From Pyrus communis (taxonomy: Eukaryota; Streptophyta; Magnoliopsida; Rosales; Rosaceae): a stretch of DNA of 64,000 bases. The DNA lies in NCBI RefSeq assembly GCF_963583255.1, contig NC_084817.1:2660001-2724000 (forward strand), read 5' to 3'. Below are positions 48,284-60,000 of the stretch, piece after piece. The notes beneath the pieces were generated by a model. It did not search any database, had not been told where the DNA came from, and saw only the letters and a program-made list of their open reading frames with translations. Every line of letters starts with the position of its first letter. Positions within the stretch are counted from its first letter, which is position 1. The translations under genes and the position numbers were made by a program.

Positions 48284-51200
48284 TGTAAAAAGGAAGCAGA
48301 AACTATGAATAATGATAGAGATTTTGATTTTGGTGTGTGATTTCTTAGGATGGATGGTGGGTTATATGGAGGAAAAAGAAAGGATTAGGTTGTAGATAAT
48401 AATGTATGTGACATGCCGTCATTTAAAAATCTGATCGAAATCTATCCTCAAAAATTGTAAACAGATTGTGACACGTGGCACGACATGATTGGTTAAAAAT
48501 CTTATCGAAAATATATCATCAACGATTTTGAAAAGGTAACGACACGTGGCATGATGGCATTGGATAAAATTGTCATTTCGGATAATAACATGTGGCGCAA
48601 CGAGAACGATTAAAAATCTTATCTGAAATTAAAAATAAAATTATTTTGTATTATTTTATAAAATAAAAAATACTAATATTTTATTGCCTATTGTCATGGC
48701 TATTCAGTTAGGGATGGAGATGCAAAAGACAATTACTGTTCATTAAGGCAATTACTGTTCACTGAAGGGAATTCAATAGGAAGTTACCCTAGGGGACCTT
48801 TGATATGCTGGAGCTACTCTGAAGAGCAACAATGTAAACAGATGGGTGTGGCAGCATTTTTTCATCTACGTTAAGAGTGAAAACCAATTGAAAATCTGCA
48901 TAATGTTTTAAAATCAGCTAAAATTTCTTCCTTCAATCAACTTATCTTAGTTACCGTACACAGCCACTAAAATTCTAATGTATACCATCACTAATCGAAG
49001 GGGTCCCTCATATATTAATTGGAAAAGCTGTTTTTGAGTAGTACAAATGGTTCAGTTGATCAAACAGATTTGACAAGCTTCTGACTAGCTAGCAAAACTA
49101 TACATCAAAGAAATCCCAGCAAAACTAGAATTATCCACCTAATTTAATTAAAGTCATCCCAAGTACAAATTATGCCGGAGGATAAAACTGATCTCCACAC
49201 AAAGTGTTTTCATGATTGGAACATATCAAGTCTTGCCATGAAAATAAATCTAAAATGAGCTACGCAAGCACTCACGTCACTGAAAATAACCATTCCAACA
49301 CCAAAAATTGTGCTAGTTTACCATTTTTCTGAACAAAGTAGAACATTTTGAATAAGTAAAACCCTATAACTTTTAACAAAATAGAAATATAGCCCTACAA
49401 ACTAAATACAATCTTGGAGCAAATACTTCAGCAGATGATTAATTCACAAACATGAGAAGGATTAACAATATTTGTTTTGGTAAAAAAGATACGCATGATA
49501 CAGATAGATCAGCAAACTATATCAGAAGGTAACTTGGAAGAACAACATAGATGATTTACAAGTGTAAAAGGACATGAAGGGCATAAAATATTCGGAATAA
49601 TAATAATAAATGCATAATATATAAGAACGTAAGAAAGTGGGATATAGAGAGAGAGAAACAGACCTCTTCTTTTTCTGCGGTGTTCTGTGGATAACATCAA
49701 AGTTGAATGGATGGATGCATGTGGGCTTTTGATTACTTGATGAGTTTTCTTTTTCCTGATAAAATCAAAAAACAAGCAGCCAGCTTCCACCAATCCCCTC
49801 GCTTAGCAGCAGGTGCAGGTGTCTTCAAGATAAAATCACAAAACAGATGACTTTTGACGAATCACATTCACCCACCAAAACCCTAACCAACCGCCTCACC
49901 TCTCTGTCTCTCTCTGTCTCTCTCTCTCTCTCTCTCTGGGGATTCCTTTCACATTTCACATTTCACATTTCACACCGCTGTGTTTGTGAGAGAAAATAAA
50001 ACTTCTTATCTCTTGAGAGTCAAATAGTAACATCAGCTCGAGTTTTTATATAACTCTTTTACACCAAAAAGAGCTCGCACTTGTGCAATCCATTCTTACC
50101 CACTAGTAGCTCAGTCTTGTTGTCTGCCCTCACTGCAGTCACTGCATCAAAGGCTTTTGATTTGCAGGCCCTGCTGGTCGTGCCCTTTTTCTCTGCCCTC
50201 TCATTATCCCATAACAAAGATATATTTCCCCAAATCTGAATTAGGGTTGCAGGCTGCATGCTGGACTTCACTAAACTATAGTACTGCCTTGTAGTATTAA
50301 ATAAGGACCTAACTCTTATTGGAAATGAACCCCGAATTATTATAATTTCTAAGAGAAATCTATTTGTACATGTAACTTGGTAAAAACACTGTAAGGAAAA
50401 TGTCAGTGTCACAATCAACTTGCAGTGACGGAATTACGTTTTTAATACGGGTTGGGCTGGGCTAGAAGATAGGAAAATTTTTGTAGTACCATATCACCAT
50501 CCTGTAATTTTGTGATTGAAAATTTCGTACTCAGTACTTTGGCTTACTGTTTACTGACAGTTTTATTGATTTTTAAATAAAAGTTTTAAGCTCAATTCTT
50601 ATAAATAACAAGTAAGGTATCAAATTACTGTAACTGGCTCATTAATTGGTTTTGCCCAATCTTCTACACCATAATGCAACTGTATATTATGTTAAAAGAA
50701 ATTAAGAATTAAACCAAACTTTACATAAGAAAATGTCAACCAAAATGTTAGGGAGAGTTACAATTGATCCAAGCCATAAACTAGTTCCGTCTTTGAACAC
50801 CCATATGGGTATACACAAACGACACGTTACATAAGTAATCTTCAATCTTTGATCACTCACATGTGCATAAGCGATGTACGAATTACATAATGAGCAATTG
50901 GACTGCAATGGATCCAATTGACAAACAATACTAACATTGTTCGTATAATATACACAAATTTTTTTTAAAGTAACAAAGTCATTTCAAATTCTTGTTTAAG
51001 AAACAAGAATGTAGTAAATCGTAGCTAAAATCGTGAAGATTTCTTACTCTTTTCTTCCTTCAATATCAATTGCATCAAATTGAACAAAACAAATAAATCT
51101 CTTTTATTGCCAACTAGTATGTCTAAAATTTACTTTCAGTACTTATTTCCCCATTTCCACGAAGAACGATTGGAACCGTGGAGGTGCACAACGCAATACG

Positions 51201-52930
51201 GAAATTGTTCTCAGCTTAAACAACTGTGGGACCGCCTGTGAACACTGACGGGTATGATGTGACGGGTCTTAATCAAATGGCCATGTGGGCTGGGGTCCAA
51301 GGCTCCAATCAGACAGAGGTTGCCACGTGGGAAACGACGAAGGGAACATGAAATCGGCAGCAAATGGGCCTGGCCCACCTGGCCGAAAAAGCCTGCGGCA
51401 TCCATTAATAACCCTAATTGACCATTTTGGTATTTTCCAAAAAACATAAAAAAGAAGAGGATTTTCTTTGTGTCTAAACGGAAAACAAGCTTTGTCATTT
51501 TGTATTACCATTTTACTTATAAATGAAAAGTTTTAAATTTAATTATTTTATAAGACGAATTTGAATGATATTATTATTAGTTTATTATGAGGTTAAATTT
51601 ACTTTTATTCTCTCTTTTAATATAGATTATATCATTTGTTCATAAAAAATAAAAATAAAAAAGATTGTACCCCTTAAGAAAATAAAAGACCTGAATAAAA
51701 TATGGCGGATTTGCTATAATATTTGCACGTTATTAATAATATAACTATAAATATAATTTACATGAATATATTTATTTAATACAATTACTATGTCACACCA
51801 ATAATCGCATTGAATACATAAAAATATTATTGTCAAATTCTAAAATCTTTTTCATTATTTCTAGACAATTGAAAACAAAAAGAATAGTTCAAGGTTAGAG
51901 CGAGGATTTTGCAAAAGTTCTATTACCATAAAACTTCTCTATAGATCCTCAATATCGTCTTCGACTTGGATCAATTATGTATATGAATAAACTTTATACT
52001 GTACAATTTTTTTTAAGTTCAATATTAAGGAAATGTAGCTTTGTATAATAATAAAATTGTCAATAAATACAAAAATATGCGATATTTGTTTCAGATGAGC
52101 TAAAAGACTTATCTTTCTCATATCTCCATGAAACGGACAATATTATGTGATTCCGGATGCTTATATTAGTTTTATTTACGTTGTTCATATAATTGTTTGG
52201 AACACTATTTTATTTTTAAGAGTTGATACCATGTTTTTCAATTTAAAAGTAAGTAATACCTCATCAATATGGACATCTTCTTAGTACAGCCATGATGTTT
52301 CTTTAAGATTCTCAAACATATTTATAGAGAAGAGTACTACATGCATACATCAACTGGATTCTAAAGCCTAGGCGTTTTTTTTTCTTTCAATGTTTCATCT
52401 TGAAAATCGACGTGCTCTATTAGTAGTTTTGTACTCATATAATTTCTATTAATGATAACTAAGTCAAAAGATAATATTTTTTGCACATCTCTATTAAGTA
52501 ATAACCTTTCAAAACTATAAAATCGGTTGGTCCCAAAATAATGACTATATAGATGTGTTACTATCTTGAGGAGTTTATTTATATTCGATATTTTATCGTA
52601 TGTATTAACTTTTGCTTTATATTTAAATCGTGTGAAATAATGGCCGAATGGTATTTAATGTGGTAAATCAAATGAAAATTGTTCATATTTACTGGACTTG
52701 GATAGCTAGCTAGCTAGGGACCTCTCATGAGATAAGAGGGTGGGAGCTGCATGCAATTGCAAGTAGCTTCTGCTGCTGCTGCTGCTGGTAGCCTCTTGAG
52801 TGACACAGTTTGCTGCAGCTGATCTCCCATTTTCATTTAACCGCCAAATTGTATGGTCACTTTCCGCTATAAGTGGGGGGTGGCGGTGGACCATAACATT
52901 TTTAATCTGTCATCAACACCAACAACCCTC

Positions 52931-52933
<3 letters not shown>

Positions 52934-52986
<53 letters not shown>
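52934..52986. repeat. (CT)n microsatellite
   Basis: About 26 uninterrupted CT units. A shorter (GA)n run follows at about 53056-53071. Confidence 0.92.
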
Positions 52987-52989
<3 letters not shown>

Positions 52990-53340
52990 ATGAGACTGAG
53001 TCACTGAGTTACTGAGAGGCAAGGACATAAAGGCGAACGGTTAGCATAAGAAATGAAGAGAGAGAGAGAGAGTGTACCGTGTACGTGACAATGTGTTCTA
53101 GAAAGGAAAGAAAGAAGCTTGCTACTGTTATCAGAAGAAAAAAAAAAAAGCATCTAAATTCAAAGGAGTTAATTTTAGCAGTCATGGTGTCAAACCACAA
53201 GTTGCAATCAATAAAAACCAAGTAAAGCCAATCCTTAATCCTCACGCTACCGACCATAACCAGCATACGTGTGAGTATAGCCATATGCATACACACACAC
53301 GTATATATGTACATATAACTATATATTAATATCATGTTCA

Positions 53341-53640
53341 GGATTTAGGAACATGTCTTTTGACACACGTTTTTACGGAGTCTCTTCTTAATGCACTTCA
53401 ACATTAATCTAACAATCTATTTTAATGCCTTACCTCAAAAATCAAATCTATAAAAAATCATCCAAATTGAAATCATATGACCGTTGTATTAAATTTAGTG
53501 TTTTTTAGATCTCTATTCGTTCATTTTTTCCCTATAAATGAATATCTTAATGAATTTGAATTTGTCTAATTTTTTTGTAAGGATGATCTATGAATAATGT
53601 ACTGAAATATCGTTGAAATACATTACGAAGTGCACATAAT
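53341..53640. mobile_element. Second, diverged copy of the DCL3-intron MITE
   Basis: Matches 2748-3063 in the same orientation along most of its length: CTTTTGACACA, CCTTACCTCAAA, ATTAAATTTAGTGTTT, TTCGTTCATTTT, AAATGAAT, GGATTTGTCTAATTTTTTT-like and GGATGAT words occur in the same order. Its terminal inverted repeats are worn down, so it is the older or less constrained copy. Confidence 0.75.
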
Positions 53641-53880
53641 GAGTTGATCTTGTATGAATTGTTTATTAAACGAATAATACTCTTTTTAAACACATGACAA
53701 ATTTTATTGGAAAAAAAATGTTTTTATGACTAAATTTGGTTGCATGAGAGAATCTGTCCTATTTAACGGGGTTTGCTTCACTTGTATTGACTGTTTTGTG
53801 ACCACATTATCGATCATAAAGCCTGTACACTTATATTGTGGAGCCAAAGAAAAGACAAATTTAAACTACTGAATTTCAAA

Positions 53881-54108
53881 CCGCGAGCTAGTGGTCCAGT
53901 GGTAAACGACGGATTATGAGATTTCCTTAAAACTAAAAACCCAAGGTCTCAAGTTCGAAACCCATCGCTGGTGTGGAAGCCAGACTTGTGGTCAAGGGAG
54001 GCTAAAATGCCTCTTTGAGTCTTCCTGGCCCCCGAAAAGGGTAGATAACCGTGATTTGTCACTAGTTGTCCTCCTTTAAAAAAAAAATTTAAAAAAAAAA
54101 AAAAAAAC
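53881..54108 (+). mobile_element. tRNA-derived SINE with 16-bp target duplication
   Basis: An A-box-like AGTGGTCCAGTGGTAA and a B-box AGTTCGAAACC lie at the 5' end; a body of about 150 bp and an A-rich tail (54078-54108) follow. It is flanked by ACTACTGAATTTCAAA (53865-53880) and ACTACTGAATTCCAAA (54109-54124), 15 of 16 identical. These are the defining features of a SINE inserted by target-primed reverse transcription. Confidence 0.88.
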
Positions 54109-54151
54109 ACTACTGAATTCCAAATAGTCACTAAGTGATCATAAAACGGTC

Positions 54152-54292
54152 AATAGGAGAACATTATTCTATCTCATTTTTTGCTATGGTTGAGCGGATC
54201 TCCTTCAGAAACTGGTCCTGTTAATAGGAGAACATTATCCTATCTCGCTTTTGGTATAGTTGAGCAAAATCTCTTTAAGAAACTAGTCCTGT
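54152..54292 (+). repeat. 71-bp tandem duplication
   Basis: AATAGGAGAACATTATTCTA... at 54152 recurs at 54223 (AATAGGAGAACATTATCCTA...), each copy ending AAACTRGTCCTGT. About 85% identical. Confidence 0.8.
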
Positions 54293-54493
54293 ATATGATC
54301 ATCTTTATCTAGTTATCCACCATCAATCTTCATCGTTATCATCGTCAAAATGTTTGACAAGTTGTTCCCAAACAACAACACTTTGCCGCTTTTCTTGCAA
54401 GAAGATTGAGATGAATTTTTATGATCTATCTAGCTGAACACAAATTTTCATTTTTGTTTTTCTGAGTCAACTAAATGTGGTCATACAACCATT

Positions 54494-54664
54494 ACGGGTG
54501 GCTTAGTAGTTAATGATGAATCCAGGTCCGTATTCACATGATACGTTTTGGGTTTAATTTTTGGCATGGAAAAATCACACGATAGTGCTTATAGGAAGAT
54601 TAAAACACATTTTTGAGTCTTCTCATTTTCCGAAAAAATAGACTACTGTGGAGAAGCCACCTGC
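54494..54664 (+). mobile_element. Degenerate second copy of the SINE at 53881
   Basis: Has TGGCTTAGTAGTTAA in the A-box position. It shares TTTTTGAGTCTTCT with CCGAAAAAATAGACTACTGTG, compared with TTTGAGTCTTCC with CCGAAAAGGGTAGATAACCGTG in the intact copy. The tail and target duplication are no longer visible. Confidence 0.5.
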
Positions 54665-55858
54665 CGATTCCTTCAAGAGTGAAAAAAGCTTAAATGTGGG
54701 CACATGAAAGGGGTTGTTGGTGACATGCATGCAAAAGGTTTCAGAAGTTGCGTGCATAATTAATTAAAATCAAACAATGGGCTTGCCTTGCCCTCAAGTT
54801 GGAAAGATGGTCACATTAATCTTGCAAGCCACTTCTGTATATCAGGCATGATTCTTGCTGAATACCACAAAAAGAAAGAGAAGATCGTAGTCTAAATCTT
54901 ATAACCATCAATGTAGTTCGACATCCTGAACTCCTTAGTTCTTGTAATTTCAATATTTCAAAATACCATTTTAGTTCTGAAACATTTCGGACAGCCACCC
55001 AAACTTGTTTCACAGTCAATCTAAAGTCTTAGATTTCCATTTTCAGGAGAAACGTTATAAACCATTTAAAAGCAGTTTTACGATATAAGTATTTTTCGTT
55101 GAATTTTTAAGCTTGAAAAAAAAAAAAAAAAAAAACTAGTGGAGCTCTGAACTTAATTAGCCATAGTAGTGTTTTCGTCGACCTGCTTCATAATGTCGTC
55201 CTAAAATTTTAAGAAGCTTATGGTGGGACATTCCTCAAAAATAGGTTTTGTGATGATTTTTGACAAAATTGATTAAAAATCGTCAGCAATAGCTCCACAA
55301 TTATTGTCAAAAATGCGAATGTTGGGTTTTCTCCAAGAATATTTTATCGACAAAATAGAGAAATGTTATAAGCCCTTTAAAGAGATCACCACTTAATTGA
55401 AAATGCATTTTTGATTGAACTTTTAATTTTGAAAATGAAACATTAGGTTATAATATATTAGCGAAGCTTTGAATCTGGCTAAAATAGTCGGTTGGCCATG
55501 AAATTTACAAAGCTTTATATTGAGATAAAATGTTTCACAAAAATAGATTCGTGATGGTTTTCAGTTTTTGCCAAAATTGATTAAAAATTAAAATAAAATA
55601 AAAAAAAAAAAAGCTACATTTATGACATTTTATATACCATGTTTGTACTGCCCTGTACTAAAGAAAAAGTACAAATGCAATAAAAAATGCGATAAGTGTG
55701 ACATTACTGTTGTAACAATATCAGGCCAATGCTAGTAAAAGATGAGACATTTCTCTCTTGGTGGCCCAACTAATGTATTCAAAAGTAGCATAAACTTTAC
55801 ATGAATTTTCTCTGAAGGACTCTAACTAACAACATGAATTCACTGAAGCCATGGCAGC

Positions 55859-58800
55859 TCAATCTTCAAAGCCTCTGAACCAGTCGCTTATAGTTCTCGA
55901 AAGGACTCTAACGTCATTTAGCGAAAGCGTCTTAAGACTCTGAGCAATAGCATCTGCTGGAGTGTAAACGTAACCTGCTTGCCACTTAGGTTCCTGATCA
56001 GGCCATAAAAATGAAAAGAGAAGAGATTACGACGCATGATGACCATAAACCGAAAGCTTCTAAGACAAACAAGCAGAAAGGAGATGCATAGTTCTCAACT
56101 TCTTATGATAATGCAAATTGTGTGATGCTGGAAACCTGAGATGACTGTTTCCTAATAGCTCACAGCGATATGGACATGAAGACTCCATAAGGGGTTCAAG
56201 TTAGGATATGAATGAAGATAAAAGTCAAATGTGATTTCTTGATCCGTTTCCCGGGCTCTTTGGCATGTTTTGGTGTGACTAGCAATTCGATTATCACAAT
56301 TGATTCCCCTTTAACATGACATAGATTTGGGGAAGAAAAGGTCTAGTTTCGATTGGTATCATACTAGCACAAACAAGGTAAAGAACTTTAGTTAAAAGCA
56401 TAAGAAGTTGCATATTTAGTGCGGAAATCTAAACCAACTTGAGTAATTAATCAACTTGACAGTTCTTACTAAAGATTATTTAATTGATCTCGACCAATTT
56501 ATGTCACAAAACTAAAATATGTTCAAAAGAGTGCACCAGCATAAGCGATTTGTTGAAAGGTCAGAAAGGTTGTTTAAATTAGCTTTCAACTTTGTAAAGG
56601 AATGACCTCTAAACTTCCAGCCTCATGCAAAATTGTGGATTCCATCAAATATGGAAACAATTTTTTATGGAATCCACAACTTACAGAAGCAAAAGCATTA
56701 AAACTTTAAAACGAAATAAAGCTTAGAATTAAGTTCACCTGTACGCATGGAGTAATATGGTTACCACTTATTTCGACCTTTTCGAGTGTTCCGCCAATAG
56801 ATTCCACGCGAGGCTTTAACGTCTCTTCAAGAATATCTGTCTCATCAATTGCGTCAAAATTGAACTTCACCTAAAAATGCAAATAATAGTTACACCAGAG
56901 AACAGATCATTTTCATTAATTGCATGACGATTCAGAATAGTGGGGCATCATGCGTACCAGTAGCGTGTGTTTGACATTGTACGAGCTCTTACAAAAATCA
57001 CGGTTTTCAGAGGGTGTTGGCTTAAACTCTGATATCCCTTGTGCTACCTGACAGAAAGATTATGATTTTTTTTTTTTCTTCTAATTAATGAGACTAATAC
57101 GCAGAAATAGTTTCCAATATTAACTGTTGCAGAATAAAGGGAACGATTTCTGCCAAGCCAACAAGATACCTCATTTAGCACTGAGGGCAACTGATCAACA
57201 AATTTAGTCACCGAACTTAGAGTTTCCTGATTGTCTGGTAGCATAGCTCCAGCTGCACCAATCAGCGCCTTCCATGCATCTCCTATATATAGGAAGTGGT
57301 GAAAAGTGGGAACGCTGTAAAGTTTCAGTACACCACCCTTGATATGGTATACCACTCAAATTGAGTAGTTCAGTTCAAAGGCATTCAAAGGATGCAATGC
57401 GGAGGCAGTTAGGAAAACATGATGATCTATGGCTTGCCACCGGGTAGCCATACATCGCAGAATAATTACGAGTTTGAATTTACAAGAAAGAACCAATACA
57501 TATTGACCAAAAGAAAATGAACCAATACAGAAAAACATAAAGTATCAACACTCTCTTTCTCTCTGACTTGCATTGAAAGTATGTTAAATGTTCTGAAAGT
57601 ATATCATCATTCAGGCTTTTGTAGGGTACTATGACTAGCTAACAAAGGGAAAGGAAAGCGTAATCCGATAAGTAAGCAAAAATGCAATCCATACAGAAAA
57701 CTAGAGAAAAGAATAAACAGAATCATAGAAAATAAATACAATGAAAGCAAGTCAGAACGCTACCTGAGGCAGTCCTTGCCACGGAAGAAACTGGAGATGC
57801 TTCTATAATAGGCACCATTTGATTAACTAAAGGACCTAACTGCACAATCAAATCATACACGTTTACAACAATATATCCTAAACGTAAATGTACTATATGA
57901 AGCAGGGCATACAGATCGATTACCTGCTCAAAGTAAGGCACGGCCTCTGTTGCTGGTCTATTATTGTATGCTATTATCGCATTGGCCTTAGCAAAGGACA
58001 AAAATATTGCTTGTCAAACCGAATGAATTTCTCAAATCACCTAAAACGAAGGAGGACTTTCCAAAACAAACCACACCTTAGGGATTTTATCAGAGAAATA
58101 GCTCCCAGCAAGTACTTGAAGAAGGGCACCATTGCTAGAAAAAATATTCAAAACACAAATTCCAGTCACAATGCTGCCAGGATACATTGATAATTAACTT
58201 AGAAACCACTCAACTTACGATCCGTTTGACATACCTTCAGTAGAAAACAATTATTCAATAAGTGCTTTCGCTTGTTAGAAACATGTTAAAATCTTTATCA
58301 AAAATCCAAGTTCTACATAGAAAGACTTGGAAGTGCTGCGTAAAGAAGCACCTAGCAAGTGCTTTTTAGAAAGCGCTTTTATCCCTTCTGAAAAGGCTCT
58401 AAATTTTACCTATGGCCAACCGAAAACACGGGCAGTTGAGCAAGTTGGGCAGCTGATAGATTGGAATTGGGCAGTCCAGAAGCTAAGATGTTGTCCAAGC
58501 AGCCATTGAACCTGTCATACACTTGCCGGGAAGCTTGGACATGATCAAACGTCACATTGTACGGCACTGATATCACCAGAAACCCATCCTTTGCCAATAG
58601 CTCAGTTAAGTAGCTGCGACATATAATCCACATGAACTTGAAGGACTCAAATTTAAATAAAGAAAATTACAAAACCCAAAACAGCAAAGAATGAAAAACT
58701 TCGGGGACCTGTAAGTAAGTTCTGGAACAGCTCCGATGAAGGCGCCACCCAAGAACTTGATGATGGCGCGTGGCTTCTTGCCGGCGGGCGGAGGAATCAC

Positions 58801-59064
58801 CAGACAGGAATCGGTCCAAGTGTAGGTTAACCTGCTAGTGGTGGAACTGGGACCGGCGTATCCGTTGACGGCCAGCTTCTTGGCGGAGGCCGAGGCTGAG
58901 CCGCCTGCGACCACTGCTCTGCTGCCTCTGCTACTCCCGCGAAATCCCAAGAAGGAACCATAGCCGTTGATATGGGTATGGGCGTGAAGTGGGATGTGAT
59001 CGTACAGGCATCCAAATTTGGCGGCAAAGCCGGCGGAGGAGGAGAAACAGGCGGCGATTTCCAT
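55859..59064 (-). CDS. DUF1350 family protein, alpha/beta-hydrolase-like, probably plastid
   Basis: Function unknown; the family occurs in cyanobacteria and plastids. Nine minus-strand exons: 58709-59064, 58410-58613, 58077-58134, 57924-57986, 57764-57839, 57170-57282, 56958-57047, 56739-56870, 55859-55993; 408 aa. The N-terminal 90 residues are rich in Ser/Ala/Gly with few acidic residues, a likely transit peptide. The DUF1350 core begins at PPPAGKKPRAIIKFLGGAFI; it carries LLAKDGFLVISVPYNVTFDH and the nucleophile-elbow-like GHSNGA (G185-H186-S187, split by intron 2), then YNNRPATEAVPYFEQ. The C-terminus reads ISDWFRGFED. It resembles Arabidopsis At3g43540 as I recall it. The start at 59064 is the first ATG, head to head with the NLR gene 936 bp away. 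Confidence 0.9.
58205..58405. repeat. MITE-like sequence in DUF1350 intron 2
   Basis: Contains GATCCGTTTGACATACCTTC on one side and AAGTGCTTTTTAGAAAGCGC on the other, with several AAGTGCTT / AAGCACTT inverted words, the composition of a common hAT-like MITE type. It almost fills the 275-bp intron and ends only a few bases from the splice donor. Ends and target duplication not resolved. Confidence 0.4.
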
Positions 59065-60000
59065 TGTCTAAAGCCCACATACTAATACACAGTTACAATA
59101 TATATTTTGTGAAGTAAATCTTCATTTCTCTGTTCAAAGGTTGCGCCACGATTACAGAAAAAGCTTTGGGCTTTTGCCTCTAATTGGCTTTTTCCTCCGT
59201 CCACAATATTTAATTTAAATTATTTATATTGCAATGCAATCACGTTGTTTAGTGTCTACGGTACTTTAATAACAAAAGTAAGACTCGGAATTATTTAATT
59301 TGAACGTTAATTTGTATGCAATTGCGTATTATGTTGAAGTACAAAAATCTTTTCTGATAATGCACTAGGACAATAGCAATGTAACCGCGAATTTTGTTAT
59401 AGTAATATTCACGTTATTCCTTGTCATTGCTTAAACTTTATCATGATTGTATAATCCTAAATATAATTTTGAATAAATGTAATATATCTTAAATATTATT
59501 GTTACCATATAGTGTAATAAAGTACCGTAGATTTTCCTTTTACAGAAATTTATTACTTTTAATTGAAACGTTCAAATTAAGGTACATTAATATTTTATGT
59601 ATTTATCCCCTTATGTAATAATAATTGAATTAATAGTGACATTTGGTTGATGGCATCAAATGACCAAGTGCCGAGCCAAGAAAAAAAAAAAGGGTTAAAA
59701 TAAATACAAATTACCAAATAATAAACAAACGCTTGTTTTTTTTATTTTATAAATGGTGGGGTCAATGAAGGCATCGAAGTTGGAGTTGGCCTCGACAGAA
59801 TATAGCAGCAAACGGCAGACTACCATTCACTTTACTTGAACTTATGGACTCGGAATAATACTCCCATTTACTTTACTTGAACTTATGGACTTGGAATAAT
59901 CATATAAGCTGGATGGAAGAGAGCCAACGCCACAAACCATTCTGCATTTCTTCTTCTTCATTTCTTTTTCCACTGTCAACAGATTGTGGAGGCTGAAAAA
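59065..60000. promoter_or_regulatory. Bidirectional promoter region, DUF1350 gene / NLR gene
   Basis: A 936-bp AT-rich spacer between two divergent start codons. TATAAAT at 59748-59754 could serve the NLR gene. A 41-bp-period direct repeat lies just upstream of the NLR leader. Confidence 0.5.
59830..59900 (+). repeat. Direct repeat in NLR promoter
   Basis: CTTTACTTGAACTTATGGAC plus TCGGAATAAT at 59830-59859 recurs at 59871-59900 with one difference in 30 bases, 41 bp apart, about 100 bp before the start codon. Confidence 0.85.

Larger units (their letters stand above)
45703..48819. mobile_element. PIF/Harbinger DNA transposon, decayed
   Basis: 3117 bp flanked by a 3-bp target duplication TGA (45700-45702 and 48820-48822). 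The ends GAGCAACTCCAC and (reverse complement) GAGTAGCTCCAG match at 9 of 12. Inside lie the two genes typical of this superfamily, facing each other: ORF1 (Myb/NAM-associated type, plus strand) and ORF2 (DDE transposase, minus strand). Both are broken. The subterminal regions repeat CACGTGGCA-like words, which may be transposase-binding sites. Confidence 0.85.
48823..55858. other. 7-kb intergenic region without recognised gene
   Basis: AT-rich. It holds several small repeats and transposons, each listed separately. ORFs at 49509-49793 and 50059-50418 (minus) look like chance frames: no domain, hydrophobic low-complexity stretches, no partner exons. CT-rich microsatellites at 49900-49937 and 52934-52986 resemble plant promoters or leaders, but no downstream coding sequence was found. 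Confidence 0.5.

Noticed and set aside
49509..49793. 94-codon minus-strand ORF
   Set aside because: Low-complexity, rich in Ile/Leu and Lys runs, no homology recognised; nearby CT repeats made it look like a leader, but no gene follows.
50059..50418. 119-codon minus-strand ORF
   Set aside because: No recognised domain, no ATG context or splice partners, hydrophobic and biased composition; likely a chance frame in non-coding DNA.
59986..60000. NLR start 15 bp upstream of 60001
   Set aside because: The codon there is GTG, not ATG; the first in-frame ATG is at 60001.
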